In this document: positions 45,219-56,927 of the stretch, in pieces
How positions within the stretch are numbered: position 1 is the stretch's first letter
Layout of the letters: each line of letters starts with the position of its first letter
Position numbers and translations under genes: made by a program
NCBI GenBank assembly: GCA_949987705.1
Contig: OX465282.1
Location: 126,128,310 to 126,192,309, forward strand
Length of the DNA: 64,000 nucleotides
From: Thereva unica
Lineage: Eukaryota > Arthropoda > Insecta > Diptera > Therevidae
Reading direction: 5' to 3'
The notes under the pieces: model-generated
Database searches by the model: none
What the model was told of the DNA's origin: nothing
Seen by the model: only the letters and a program-made list of their open reading frames with translations

Positions 45219-46925
45219 ATCACTAAACAGCTCTCGGGAAAGCACTCTACTAAAAAGCATGCCGTTAAGAGTGCGGATGGAAGGCTGCTGTGCAGCGACG
45301 AAGAGCAACTCCAAAGATGGAGAGATTACTTCTTCGCCGCCCTGAATGGTACACTTACACAGGAACCTCAGGAAAACAGCAACAATGCACAGCCAATAAG
45401 AATCACCACCCGGGCCCCATCCAAGACGGAAATAGTAACCGCAATTCATGCGATGGCCAATGGTAAAGCAGCTGGGAAAGATGGCATCCCGCCAGAATTG
45501 TTGAAAGCCGACTCAAGCCTCATAGCAGATGCGCTTCAGCCAATCCTAGAAATAGCATGGAACACCTGTACCTTTCCGGAGGATTGGACGGAAGGTATCA
45601 TAGTCAAAATACCAAAAAAGGGGGACTTAACAATATGCGACAACTGGAGAGGCATCTGTTTACTATCTACAGTGGGCAAAATTTTGTCCCATATATTACT
45701 ATCTAGGATAAGTGAGGCAGTTGACCGAACGCTTAGGAGGCAGCAGGCCGGATTCAGGAAGGGCCGCTCCTGTATTGATCATATTAACACCTTGAGAATA
45801 ATAGTGGAGCAGTCTACTGAATTCCGATCCCCCCTTTACCTTGCTTTCGTAGATTATGAGAAAGCGTTCGACTCGGTCAATAGGAGCTTTATATGGCAGG
45901 CACTACGGCGACGTGGATTGCCTGATAAAATAATAGAATTGATAAAAGCCCTATATAACAATTCCAAATGCAGAGTTCTCCATAATGGAAAATTATCCGA
46001 CAGCTTTGAGGTGAGCTCAGGAGTACGACAAGGATGCCTACTTTCGCCTTTACTATTTCTTATAGTAATAAATGACATCCTTGTCGGCGCTCTAGATAAT
46101 CGAACAGGCGGCATACAATGGGGTTTGGTAGACCGCCTTAAGGACCTCGACTACGCCGATGATATCTGTTTGCTGGCCCACAGACACCAGGACCTCAAAA
46201 ACATGTTGAACAATTTGGCAACAGAAAGTAGTCCAGCAGGCTTAAGGCTAAATCCGACTAAAACTAAAGAAATGCGGATAAATGCAAACACCATTGAACG
46301 GACAGCGCTGAATAACCGTGACGTGGAACTGGTAAATAAATTCTGCTACCTCGGTAGTGTTATTACCGAAAATGGTGGGGCAGAAGAAGACGTAAGTTCC
46401 AGAATAAACAAAGCACGAGGCGCATATGCATGCCTGTCCCGCATATGGAGATCAACGGAGATCTCAACTAACACCAAATTGCGGCTGTTCAACTCCAACG
46501 TTAAGGCAGTTCTTTTGTACGGTTGCGAAACATGGAAAGTCATCCAGTTCATCACAGGGCGCCTACTAAAAATCATCAACAGATGCCTTCGTCGTATCCT
46601 AAAAATCCGCTGGCAAGATAGAATTTCAAACGAAGAACTTTGGCGCCGTGCCGGCCAAGAAAGGATAGACGACCAAATCAGGCGAAGGAAATGGAATTGG
46701 GTTGGCCACACCTTGCGACGCGAAAACGAAAACCTAGCCAAACAGGCCCTTGACTGGAATCCGCAAGGTTCCCGTCGAGTAGGAAGACCTAGAACAACGT
46801 GGAGGAGAACCCTACTAGAAGAAGCCGCAACAACTGGGAGATCCTGGTCGGAGCTGAGAGCTGTCGCGCAAAACAGAGTCTGCTGGAGGGCAACTGTTTC
46901 CGCCCTATGTCCCATGAGGGATTAA
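45219..46925 (+). CDS. Non-LTR retrotransposon reverse transcriptase (5'-truncated, frame open)
   Basis: The frame is open from the truncation point to TAA at 46923-46925, 568 codons. The first ATG in it is at 45453, but the true protein start lies in the lost 5' part. An N-terminal linker ends at about residue 78. RT fingers follow with GKDGIPPELLKA and IPKKGDL. The palm has FVDYEKAFD (about 210-218), with the first catalytic aspartate, GVRQGCLLSPLLF (about 268-280) and YADD (about 312-315), carrying the catalytic pair. After the thumb, the C-terminal tail (about 465-545) has IRRRKWNWVGHTLRRE and GRPRTTWRR. All RT catalytic residues are present. The endonuclease is missing here, though its end survives in the 5-kb copy. 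An RTE-like clade is my best guess. The product would copy LINE RNA by target-primed reverse transcription, but this copy cannot move alone. Confidence 0.9.
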   Translation: MTKQLSGKHSTKKHAVKSADGRLLCSDEEQLQRWRDYFFAALNGTLTQEPQENSNNAQPIRITTRAPSKTEIVTAIHAMANGKAAGKDGIPPELLKADSSLIADALQPILEIAWNTCTFPEDWTEGIIVKIPKKGDLTICDNWRGICLLSTVGKILSHILLSRISEAVDRTLRRQQAGFRKGRSCIDHINTLRIIVEQSTEFRSPLYLAFVDYEKAFDSVNRSFIWQALRRRGLPDKIIELIKALYNNSKCRVLHNGKLSDSFEVSSGVRQGCLLSPLLFLIVINDILVGALDNRTGGIQWGLVDRLKDLDYADDICLLAHRHQDLKNMLNNLATESSPAGLRLNPTKTKEMRINANTIERTALNNRDVELVNKFCYLGSVITENGGAEEDVSSRINKARGAYACLSRIWRSTEISTNTKLRLFNSNVKAVLLYGCETWKVIQFITGRLLKIINRCLRRILKIRWQDRISNEELWRRAGQERIDDQIRRRKWNWVGHTLRRENENLAKQALDWNPQGSRRVGRPRTTWRRTLLEEAATTGRSWSELRAVAQNRVCWRATVSALCPMRD

Positions 46926-46941
46926 AGGAGTTTGAAGAAAG
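45219..46941 (+). mobile_element. 5'-truncated LINE with perfect 11-bp target duplication
   Basis: The element is flanked by AAAAATTCTAC at 45208-45218 and 46942-46952. It starts within the linker before the RT and includes the full 3' end (GGGATTAAAGGAGTTTGAAG). Its reading frame is uninterrupted, so this is the youngest-looking LINE in the window. The sequence that it interrupts, repeat A, is continuous in other copies. Confidence 0.9.
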
Positions 46942-47120
46942 AAAAATTCTACGGCCATCACATCCTTCTTAAAAATCCAAGCGGCCGGTGTTCGCCCGCT
47001 GGAAGCCCATTTTTTATTTTTACTCGGGAGTACTGAATCATCTCCCATCAATCAGTTCTAGCCTTTTGTTGCTTTTGGAGGGGGAAGCTGTTTTAACTCG
47101 TAAATAAAACTGTGAACGCC

Positions 47121-48040
47121 GTCCATTTTTAATTTTTATATTTTTCTTTTTACTAAAGCTTTAAAAAACTAATTTGAGAATTCCAGAATAAAATTCGGCT
47201 ATTTAACTTCATAATTTACAATATTGAAGTGCTGCCGTAAGAAACAAATACAATAGTAAGAAGAAGAAGAAAATGCACTGTGAAACCGATTTTGACTTAA
47301 GTTTAACTTAAGTGAAAAAATTTACTTAGGTTTAAGGAAAACTTAAGTATGAATGTGAAACCGGCCCTTATAGTCGGGCCACTTATAAATTTTCTTAACT
47401 CCACAGAATGGCTCGAAAAATTATTAAAAACACCAAACCTTAAGTACACAAGCCGTGGCATTGAAACGATGAGCCAAAGTGCTAATTAAGTCTCCGATCG
47501 TACTGGATGCAGATTCCTACCTGACCTAAACCTCACCTAACCATCTCCGACATATTTGATTTTTATTATAACTTCACCAAGCACCTTACCCTACTGACTT
47601 ATTGGGCTAAATAAAATCCTAAACTAAAAATAAAGCCCTGGTATAAAATTAGTAACGACATGTGCAAAATTATACCATTCCAATTTACATCGGACATCTG
47701 AATTCATTCTCTCCCTTTTGTATTCGTAATATTTTGAGTCCAGCACAAGGGACGACGGTATCCTCTAAAGGTAAAACTTTTCCCCAAACGGTAAAGTTAA
47801 AAAAAAGTTTTTTTAGCAGGCGTTACTGAATTATTTATCAACAGCAGCACCAGAGAAAGGAGATCAAACAAGAAAGTTTCCTAAAAGGATAATTCAACTT
47901 GCCGAAAATTTCACCCCAACGAGAATATCATGCTCAGTTTTAATTTTCGTTTCGATTTTATTTTCCTTGAATTGAATTTATTCTCACAAGATTTTTACTT
48001 TTATTTTATTTTTTTACTAGCTGGAACCCGTTGCGCCTCG
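47121..48040. other. Mostly unassigned DNA
   Basis: A segment at about 47280-47380 holds several CTTAAGT motifs and GTGAAACCGG, reminiscent of a TIR element end. Around 48018 is an ACTAGCTGGAACCCG sequence that recurs near 43378 and, more distantly, near 50335. Confidence 0.4.
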
Positions 48041-48715
48041 CTGCACCCATAAATGTGGTGGATGGTTACCATTCAGCTCTTTCCGCAGCATTATCCGTTG
48101 TACAATATATACGCTGGCCATTTTCTAGATGTCCAACCAAATGAACAACAGTTGCATATCTTTTATGAATGGCGAATGAAAGAAATTGCCATACCGCTAG
48201 ATTATTGCTAACATTACGTCCCATTTAATATTGTGTTATTTTGCCGATCGCATTTGCATTAGCAGCACCAAAAACAGCCGTGTCGCTCCCCTTCATTATA
48301 TATTTGAATATGAATTTGATTGATTCGACGGAATTGCAAAATTCAACATTTATGAGAGCATTGAACGTCTTGGACAATAATGGCGAATAGAGTACGACCC
48401 AACGATTGTTAGCTTCACAATCGTAACCTTCCAAGCTATCTCTTTGCCATTGACCTTAGTCGGTCGACGAAGATACATTGGGTAACCATTGTTCCCGATT
48501 ACATTTTCTGAAATCAATGCTCTTGAATACCGCTTTGAATATTTCTAACATGCATCATGATTCAGTCCCATCCCATTGTGGATTGCAAGTAAAAGTTATG
48601 AACAAATCTGACGACCATATTGATATTGGACATATGCTTTCCGACACACAATGCATCAACGATTTTCCAACGTTCGTTTCGAACTGTATCGATTTTCTTT
48701 GCTGAACCTAACTAA
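48041..48715 (-). pseudogene. Helitron Rep/helicase-type ORF remnant
   Basis: On the minus strand, in order and in shifting frames, I read a FTCNPQW-like segment (near 48600), KRYSRALISENVIGNNGYP, then NNRWVVLYSPLLSKTFNALI, VEFCNSVESIKFIFKYIMKG, and a decayed MGR..SNN.AVWQFLSFAIH block followed by HLENGQRIY. This is the order seen in the Rep (HUH endonuclease) region of animal Helitrons and related PIF1-helicase polyproteins. The helicase part is not present. Stops and frameshifts show it is inactive. Confidence 0.8.
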
Positions 48716-50324
48716 AATTGTTAAAGTAACCGCTCGGCTGCGCCAACTTTGATATTTTTTGTTCTTTTTCACATATGCCTTTGTCGAAAACTACTAAATA
48801 AAGTCCATTTTAACATAAAAATTGGGTCAATAGCAAGAGAGGGAAGTATTGTATTGTACTAACACATGCACAAACGCCTTATAGATAAAGAAACATTACT
48901 CGGCCATAGCCGTTGATATCCCATCTAAAGATAATAAGTTAATCTTGGTGAAGCAAGACCCATGTACCCCGAGAGTATGATAACAAACCGGTTAACCAAG
49001 TGTTAAATATTGACTCGTGTACGCCAGCCTAATGAGAGTAACATGTAAACGCACTCTAACGTTACTACTGTTACGTTTCGGTTAATGCATTTATAATTTT
49101 ACACCACTATCGCTGCTACAATCCTTTTTTAGAACGATTTTACTTTTTTTTTTTCATTTAATAAAACAAACCGATTTCACGTACAAATCGTATCAATTAA
49201 ATGCGAAGAAAAAATTTCCAATAAGGATATCGACAATTCTTTTTCAAGCGCCATTACATAAATACCAACAGACATAATCATGAATACCATATACATAAAC
49301 CTTGCTATTGAGGTCTTCTAACATAAACCACACTCAATCAGTCATTTCATACAGCCAATTTTTCAAACATCGATTACATACAAAACAATGATTCATTTTT
49401 ATATATATAGATTTAAGAACACCGAAGCCACAAAGGATTTTTTGTGGTAGAAAGGAGCGGGATAGAGGTCAAAGCTGCCTCACTCTGATCCTGATGGAAT
49501 AAGCCAAGTTCGCTCAGGAGCGGCATTACTATACCATTTTACGGTCAAAGTCTTGCTAGTGATGAAGGATTGAGTTGCTTTTGGATGATAGAAAAGGGGT
49601 TCTGAGAGCCATCATAAGATTCCAGGCGGGAAAACGAAAAGGCAGTGTAAAGGTAATTAGAATGCCGAAGAGGATGAATTTGAATAGATGAAAAAAAGAA
49701 GTTTCTGTTGACCGTGATTTACGGATGTTCACAGTAGAGCATAGTGTTGCTCCTCTTTCCAAGAGCAAATTAAAGGACAAATTTTTTCAATGAAATGCGA
49801 ATCTTTTCTTGCAAAGTTGAACTTGAAGGAGGATGATGTATACAAAAGAAATAGAGACTGTTAACGACGTTCCATTCTGTCATTGGTTTAATGAGGTTCA
49901 GGTTGTATCAGAAAAATATAAGTATCATTTGCTAACTTGTTTATTGATTCGGATCTGCCACCTGGCTTCTCGAATTCGCTTCCTTCACTGGTCGAGATTC
50001 TAAGTCGATGTCCTTTAGTTTAGCATCCGTTTAGCGTCGTATTTCGACATATTTCCAGTGGATGTCCAGTCGACCTCACTGTAAATTGAATCATAAGGCC
50101 CCTGACTTTCCGAATATATTCCACTTCAAGTTAGATACCGTGACTAGCGAAGCATACAGAGCTTTGCTCTGATCATGTCATCTATGACGCAAATGGCCCT
50201 TCCTCACATAAGGTGGTACGAGTTCTGCGAGGAAGCTTCTTTTCAAGCACGAACAATAAGTAGAGTACTTTTTGTTAAGCACCCAAATCTCGGATCTATT
50301 TGCAAGTATTGAAAAGACTTATAT
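48716..50324. other. Unassigned AT-rich DNA
   Basis: No coding region or repeat boundary that I can support. Confidence 0.4.
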
Positions 50325-50654
50325 ATTACTAGCATAAAACCCGCGTGCCTTGCAACGCCTTTAAAAACTGTTTATTATGTGCAATGTTTTCCTTAAAAAA
50401 AACCAACAAAAAAGTCAGCTGTTATTATCCCTAAAAAGGGTTTATTATAGTGCATTTTTTTAATAAATATGGTAAACAAATTGCTGCGAATATCACCTCT
50501 GCTCAACAAATCTGCAAGTTTTAAAGTAGATTGGCATGTATATGTCATCAAGAAAAGTGACATTTTAGGGTTTGACGAACGTTCGTTAAGTTTGTTCGCC
50601 TATTTACGTGGATGTAAGAAATTATGAAGCAATCACAAATGAATATTAAATAAA

Positions 50655-52980
50655 GTGAATTTCGAGTCATTCATTTCTACGTGATTATAGGGATGCACTG
50701 TCAAAATTCCAGCCTTTCAGCTTCAGAGGTTTGGGTTAACCCCATTTCATCCCCTTAGGGGATGAATTTCGAGTAATCGCCTCTTAGTGGATGTCCATGT
50801 CATTATAGGGATGCACTGTCCAATTTTCAACCCTGTAGCTCGAGTAGTTTGGTAAACCAAATTTTACCCCTGTAGGGGATGAATTTCGAAAAATCGCTTC
50901 TTAGTAAATGTCCACGTCATTATAGAGATGCACTGTCAAAATTTCAGCCGTTTAGCTATAGTGGTTTGGCTTAACCCCATTTAACCCCTTTAGGGGATAA
51001 ATTTCAATCACCCCTAGGTGGATGCCCACGTCATTATAGTGATGCACGGTCAAAATTAGAGCCCTCCAGCTTCAGTGGTGTGGGTTAACCCCATTTCACC
51101 CCATTAGGGGATGAATTTCGAAAAATCGCTTTTTAGTGGATGTCAACGTCATTAAGGGGATGCACTGTCAAAATTTCAGCACTATAGCTCCAGCGGTTTG
51201 GGTAAATCCCATTTAACCCCCTTAGGGAATAAATTTCGAAAAATCGCCTTATAGTGGATGTCCACGCCATTATAGGGATGCACTGTTAAAATTTCAGCCC
51301 TATAACTTTAGCGGTTTGGATAAACCCCGTTTCACCCCCTTAGGGTATGAATTTTGAAAAATCGCTTCTTAGTGGATGTCCACGCCATTATAGGGATGCA
51401 CTATCAAAATTTCAGCCCTATAGCTGCAGCGGTTTGGGTAAACCCCATTTCACCCCCTTAGGGGATGAATTTCGAAAAATCGCTTCTTAGTGGATGTCCA
51501 CGCCATTATAGGGATGCACTGTCAAAATTTCAGCCCTATAGCTCAAACGGTTTTAATAAACCCCATTTCACCCCCTTAGGGGATGAATTTCGAAAAATCG
51601 CTTTATAGTGGATGTCCACTCCATTATAGGGATGCACTGTCCAAATTTCAGCCCTATAGCTTCAGCGGTTTGTAAGAACCCAATTTCACACCCTTAGGGG
51701 ATGAACTTCGAAAAATCGCTCTTTAGTGGATGTCCACATCATTATAGGGATGCACTGTTAAAATTTCAGCCCTATAGCTCCAGCGGTTTGGGTAAACCCC
51801 ATTTCACCCCCTTAGGGTATGAATTTCGAAAAATCGCTTCTTAGTGGATGTCCACGTCATTATAGGGATGCACTGTTAAAATTTCAGCCCTATAGCTCCA
51901 GCGGTTTGGGTAAACCCCAATTCACCCCCTTAGGGGATGAATTTCGAAAAATCGCTTCTTAGTGGAGGTCCACGCCATTATAGGGATGCACTGTCAAAAT
52001 TTCAGCCCTATAGCTCCAACGGTTTGGATAAACCCCATTTCACCCGCTTAGGGGATGAATTTCGAAAAATCGCTTTATAGTGGATGTCCACGCCATTATA
52101 GGGATGCAGTGTCCAAATTTCAACCCTAAAGCTTCAGCGGTTTCGGTAAACCCGAATTCACCCCCTTAGGGGATGAATTTCGAAAAATCGCTTCTTAGTG
52201 GATGTCCACGCCATTATAGGGATGCACTATCAAAATTTCAGCCCTATAGCTGCAGCGGTTTGGGTAAACCCCATTTCACCCCCTTAGGGGATGAATTTCG
52301 AAAAATCGCTTTATAGTGGATGTCCACTCCATTATAGGGATGCACTGTCCAAATTTCAGCCCTATAGCTCCAGCGGTTTGGATAAACCCCATTTCACCCC
52401 CTTAGGGGATGAATTTCGAAAAATCGCTTTATAGTGGATGTCCACGCCATTATAGGGATGCAGTGTCCAAATTTCAACCCTAAAGCTTCAGCGGTTTCGG
52501 TAAACGCGAATTCACCCCCTTTGGGGATGAATTTCGAAAAATCGCTTCTTAGTGGATGTCCACGCCATTATAGGGATGCACTATCAAAATTTCAGCCCTA
52601 TAGCTGCAGCGGTTTGGGTAAACCCCATTTCACCCCCTTAGGGAATGAATTTCGAAAAATCGCTTTATAGTGGATGTCCACTCCATTATAGGGATGCACT
52701 GTCCAAATTTCAGCCCTATAGCTCCAGCGGTTTGGATAAACCCCATTTCACCCCCTTAGGGGATGAATTTCGAAAAATCGCTTTATAGTGGATGTCCACG
52801 CCATTATAGGGATGCAGTGTCCAAATTTCAACCCTAAAGCTCCAGCGGTTTCGGTAAACCCCAATTCACCCCCTTAGGGGATGAATTTCGAAAAATCGCT
52901 TTTTAGTGGATGTCCACGCCATTATAGGGATACACAGTCAAAATTTCAGCCCTTTAGCTCTAGCGGTTTAGGTTGTGCGT
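50655..52980 (+). repeat. Minisatellite: ~20 copies of a 118-bp unit
   Basis: The unit includes GGGGATGAATTTCGAAAAAT, GTGGATGTCCACGCCATTAT, AGGGATGCACTGTC, AATTTCAGCCCTATAGCTCC and CACCCCCTTAGGGG. GTGGATGTCCAC is nearly palindromic. Units are most diverged at the left end. In the right third a three-unit block with GGGATGCAGTGTCC recurs at 52101, 52454 and 52809, that is, every ~354 bases. Confidence 0.9.
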
Positions 52981-53166
52981 TGTCTGTCAGTCAGTTACTT
53001 TTTATACAATAGAAAAAAATCCCCTTACAACTTATTGAACCCCATTTCACCCCCTTCAACCCTTTTGTTCTCCATAAAAAGTAGCCTATGTCCGTCTCCA
53101 AGGTCTAAACTATGTCTGTTGAAAATTTCATCAAAATCGGTTTAGTGGTTTAGGCGTGAAAGCGTA

Positions 53167-53206
<40 letters not shown>
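53167..53206 (+). repeat. (CAGA)n microsatellite
   Basis: About ten CAGA units follow GCGTAA at the 3' side of the minisatellite repeat. Confidence 0.9.
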
Positions 53207-53207
<1 letters not shown>

Positions 53208-53289
53208 GTTACTTTCGCATTTATAATATTAGTAAGGATAGACGAGGACGTATGCATCCAGACGAAAAAGCTCTTCCGTCCGTTTATTA

Positions 53290-53520
53290 AGAACCCAGGA
53301 GTTCACAATTTTATTTACGAACAAAACAGCTTCCCCCTCCAAAAGCAACAAAGGGCTAGAACTGAAGAGTTGACCCAGTACTCCCGACTAAAAATAACAA
53401 AGGGGCTTACAGCGGGCGAACACAGGCCGCATGTCTTTTTAAGGGGGATATGAAGGCCGTAGAATTTTTGATCATTTTAATGGAAGCATATACAACCTCA
53501 CGACGCATTCGACGACAAAT
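53290..53520 (-). repeat. Dispersed repeat (family A), copy 3
   Basis: The minus strand matches 46943-47120: AAAAATTCTACGGCC, GTGTTCGCCCGCTGTAAGCC, TCGGGAGTACTG and TTTTGGAGGGGGAAGCTG. The LINE insertion at 45219 is absent, which gives the empty-site sequence. Confidence 0.7.
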
Positions 53521-53984
53521 TTGATCCAGTAAAGAATCTGCAGATAGTGACGCATGCATTCTCTCGCCAATATCGCTATGGGTGTAATTTCCATTACCAT
53601 GAACGATGCATTGTTGGATATGGTCCTGTACGCGCAGCATGCGCGAAGGACTCTTAAGATGGAGCAGATACATGCGTACGTTGGTGCGCACGGTGATTGA
53701 TATAACAGAAGTGCGTGCATTTAAGTTCAAACTGACATGTAGTTACGTAAAAGGAACGCATTTAACGCAAAATTTGGTCTACTTCCAAATTGCACATTGC
53801 CATAGTCTCAAATACCCAAACACAAGCGCACACAACAGACACATGTACTCATCGCTTAGATTTTTTGGTTATATTTAAAAGACTACACTAAGTCCGCAGC
53901 CGTCTGTCAGTGAAAATTCGCCGCATACACCGCCCGCACTGTAGTCACGCATGTACATTTTTCCATCTGTATGCGGTCTTCCAT

Positions 53985-54360
53985 TTTCTCCCTTGTTCAA
54001 CGCTGCTGGCCACACTAGCACTGCGTAAAGCTAGACTGAGCCAACCATGCCCGTCATCAGGAAGCGGTGATTTGGTTTGAGCCCCCGTTTGCACAGTATT
54101 CTTGGAAATATTGCACAGTTGGCGGAAGCTTTATCCGCCATGACCGCCAAGTGAGTTATAATCGATCATCACCCCCAGGTACCTTAACGCAGTGAGTGAA
54201 TGATCTGTTCCCATAATTTGGTTACGGTTACTTCTTTTCTCAGCTTTTCGACCAGCACGGTTACAGTTTTGTGTTCACCAAACAGCAGACCAGCGCTATC
54301 ACGGCGTGTTTTAATAGCTGAGATAGCTTCGTTCGCGCATTATTCGATCTCATCGAGGCG
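53985..54360 (-). pseudogene. R1-like LINE fragment
   Basis: The minus strand reads NEAISAIKTRRDSAGLLFGE, HKTVTVLVEKLR, then LRYLGVMIDYNS and decayed downstream sequence including NHRFLMTGMVGSV and LVWPAAL. The LRYLGVMID motif, preceded by a GL...HKT segment, is typical of the post-palm region of R1-clade elements. A single frame is not maintained. Confidence 0.6.
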
Positions 54361-55455
54361 TTCATGATTATACATGGTGATCCACAGGAGAAGTCCCAGG
54401 ATACCACATGTTGTTCTGTATACCGTCAGGTCCTCTTACGGTGTGACCTACCTTCTTTCCTTTTTAGGAAAGGTTGTTACCAAATAATAGTTTCGGAGGA
54501 GGGGATGTCTTTGTCTGGCTACCCACCCAGGCAAAACACGATCAGCCGGCACTGATGAGAGCTACTTGAATCGATTCGATGTGCATTTTGCCGCTTAAAT
54601 TTCTTAAAGGCTGCACCTTATGCAAATGCAAAGTAATCTCAGTAGATGTACCTCTGAAATAGGCTTGTTGTGCTGGGCACAGAAAAATCACATCTACTGA
54701 TTGACGGATGAAAGAGTCGTTGTTCCTTTCCAATGTCTAGAGCATAGACAAATCGATCCTAGTAGTATAGTCCTTCGTGGATTCGTGGCCTCTTTTTGCT
54801 GGCTTTGCGACCAAGAAACTCATGGGAAAGTAATTGAGTCTCAAATTAGCAATTTCACACTATACTATTTTTAATATCATACTAATTTTCTGATCAGCCA
54901 TACATAGTTAATCTCTTAATTGCAGATAGTTAGAAAAACGTCGTCAACGGGTTCATGTAAAATATCCTTACAAACAGTTTCTTGGAAAACTACAAAATTA
55001 CCCTGACAAAAGTCCTTGAAAACAATTCCACTTAAAGGAACCTGTCCTCATCTATCCTCAGTAATTAAATGTTATGCAACATATCATTGTACTTTTCTTC
55101 GTGTATCCATTAACGAACGCAGACATGAAAAGTTCCAGCGCCTTAAATACTTTGCACACAGTTTTGCATCATCACCCCCGCCAAGATTTAAAGTACTCCT
55201 GACACTGATTTGTTGTACTGTGAGGCGTCAACGTGATGAAGAGTGATAAAATGAATTAGTAAGGATGATAGAGTGGAAAAATGAATGTAGATTAGAGCAG
55301 GGATTAAAGTCGTTGGAGATAAAGGTGGACAAGATAGTTTGATAAAGAAGGGAGGGTAGAATGAAGTTATGTTCTTGTTTTTTTGGTGAGGATTTAGTAA
55401 ATGTAGAAGATTGACAATAAAACTTAAAATAATGTTATGCGAATTATGTGAAAGA
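54361..55455. other. Unassigned DNA
   Basis: An open frame of 63 codons on the minus strand (54733-54542) has no motif I recognise. No repeat boundaries are seen. Confidence 0.4.
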
Positions 55456-55782
55456 TTAGAGCTCTAGAATCCTTTTGTACTGGCAACGATTCTTTCATGG
55501 AATGCAATGTCGAATAGGGAGCTCTAGTGGAAAGGAATACCAACTCCAACACACGATTTTATTCTACAAGCACCTCAAAGCAGATGCTTTCGTCGCTTAT
55601 GGATTACAGGACTTGGCAAAAGGGTGTATAAGGAATTGCAGTAAAGAGAAATAAGAAGGAATGTTGTCTGGGTGAAGGCAGTAACGAAACAAAGGACTAT
55701 GTCGCTGCGAAGAGTCGAACCCCTACCTCTGGGATTGTAGTTAGACAAACGCCTTAACCTGTAGGAGAAAGACTACCGAAGT
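55456..55782 (-). mobile_element. tRNA-derived SINE, diverged copy
   Basis: On the minus strand the head has a tRNA-like block with a decayed B box (GGGGTTCGACTC, near 55706). The body shares the CACTAGAGCTCCCTATTCGAC region with the SINE at 59929-60412. It is the most diverged of the four copies. Confidence 0.55.
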
Positions 55783-56225
55783 CGACATTTGCAAGTGAAT
55801 TTAAGCCATTTGCAAGTTATAAATATTAATAATTTTGCAATTATGCAGATTTAAAAAATAAAATCATAAGTTACTGTCAGCTCATAAAAGCTCTAATTAT
55901 TGTTAATGTGTGCATCCCTAACAAACCACAGACTGGTAATGAGCTTTGGTGTATTCGGAACAGCTGTAACAAGAGTTTATTACCTGCTAAATGGATAAAT
56001 TTTGTGTGATTATCTGATTGAATATGTTTATTTTGAAGCAATTAGAGCTTGCATATATGATGATTTGACACATGCCCAGCATTAGTACGAATAAACACAT
56101 GTTAAGCATAATTTAGATTAGGTTATAGGCTACAGCAGGATTATAATAACTATTGTGGAGTTTGAAGTTTATAAAATATGTGCTTTTGAATATTGTTGCA
56201 ATCCAAAAAGAGAATTCTTCTTTTG
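55783..56225. other. Unassigned AT-rich DNA
   Basis: No supported feature. Confidence 0.35.
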
Positions 56226-56640
56226 TGATCTATTAGCTGACGGTCTCAGCGTGACGTCCTTGCAACGGATACGCTGCTGTCGGTGTCGCTGGGTCTCGAA
56301 CTCCATTCACGATTCATTTCCAATCTTGACAATTTTTGGCGACCCTTCGAGCGTCAATAACTGAGAATCTTTGATTCTTTAAGTCGCCCTCGATATTCTT
56401 CAGCCAGGTTTTCTTTGGTGCCGATCGCTGAATTATCCATTCTGCCGGACGTTCTCGTCAGAGAAGTTTACGTGTTTCTTGTTATCATCCATTCGGCAAA
56501 CATGTCCAAACTATCGTAATCGACGTTTTTGTATTTCTTCTTCGATTAGTGTCGGTTGATCGCATCTTTGTTTAACTTTCTCGTTTCGAAGGCGATCGCA
56601 GAGCGAGATACCGAGAATCTGCCTCAAACATTGTATTTAG
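56226..56640 (-). pseudogene. LINE C-terminal ORF remnant
   Basis: The minus strand reads LRQILGISLCDRLRNEKV, LIEEEIQKRRLR, FGHVCRMDD and, after frame changes, KKTWLKNIEGDLKNQRFSVI and DARRVAKNCQDW. The order (ILGISL.D..RN, then R..GH..RM, then K.TW...I..DL, then A.D...W) is that of the C-terminal tail of insect LINE polyproteins. It is broken and belongs to yet another family. Confidence 0.6.
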
Positions 56641-56927
56641 GTTAGGTTTGGTTAGGTTTAAATGGCTGTTTCCCCACTAGGGAGCCCACTTCGGCACGCC
56701 ATTGGGCCCATTGTGATGCCATTCTAGTGTTGGGACAAAGTTCAGGCTATTTCAAGCCATCTTGAGCTTTTGATAAAGCGACAGAGGTTAGGAATACCAG
56801 TATTTTGCAGCTCGCTTAATCCATCAAAGAAAGGTGAGCCAAGGAATGTCCCTCTTTTCTTGTGAGGGCGGGTCATGGTACAGAGAAGATGGGGAGACAG
56901 TTTGTTCCTCTTCTTCATTACCACCAC

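Larger units (their letters stand above)
44735..47120 (+). repeat. Dispersed repeat (family A), copy 2, interrupted by a LINE
   Basis: 44735-45218 matches 61565-61890 in blocks (AAGAAATCATTTTGG, AAACTCA...CCGGTGCTCAT, TTTTGGTCAAGTTTG). 46953-47120 continues with GGCCATCACATCC, GCGGCCGGTGTTCGCCCG and TACTCGGGAGTACTGA, then a TTTTGGAGGGGGAAGCTG block shared with 53290-53400. The LINE at 45219-46941 lies between the halves. Confidence 0.7.
50325..53241 (+). mobile_element. Interspersed repeat carrying a minisatellite and a (CAGA)n tail
   Basis: The left edge reads TATATTACTAGC and the right edge ATAATATTAGTAAGGATA. Between them are a 118-bp tandem array and, near the right edge, AAAATTTCATCAAAATCGG, GTGGTTTAGGCGTGAAAG and a run of CAGA. 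This combination of an ACTAGC start and an ATCAAAATCGGTTTAG...CAGA end is familiar from arthropod interspersed repeats, but I cannot name the superfamily. There is no coding region. Confidence 0.5.

Noticed and set aside
52434..52670. 78-codon open frame
   Set aside because: It is two repeated minisatellite units read through.
56637..56665. Telomere-like TTAGG repeats
   Set aside because: Only three or four degenerate units occur in a transposon-rich context, with no array.
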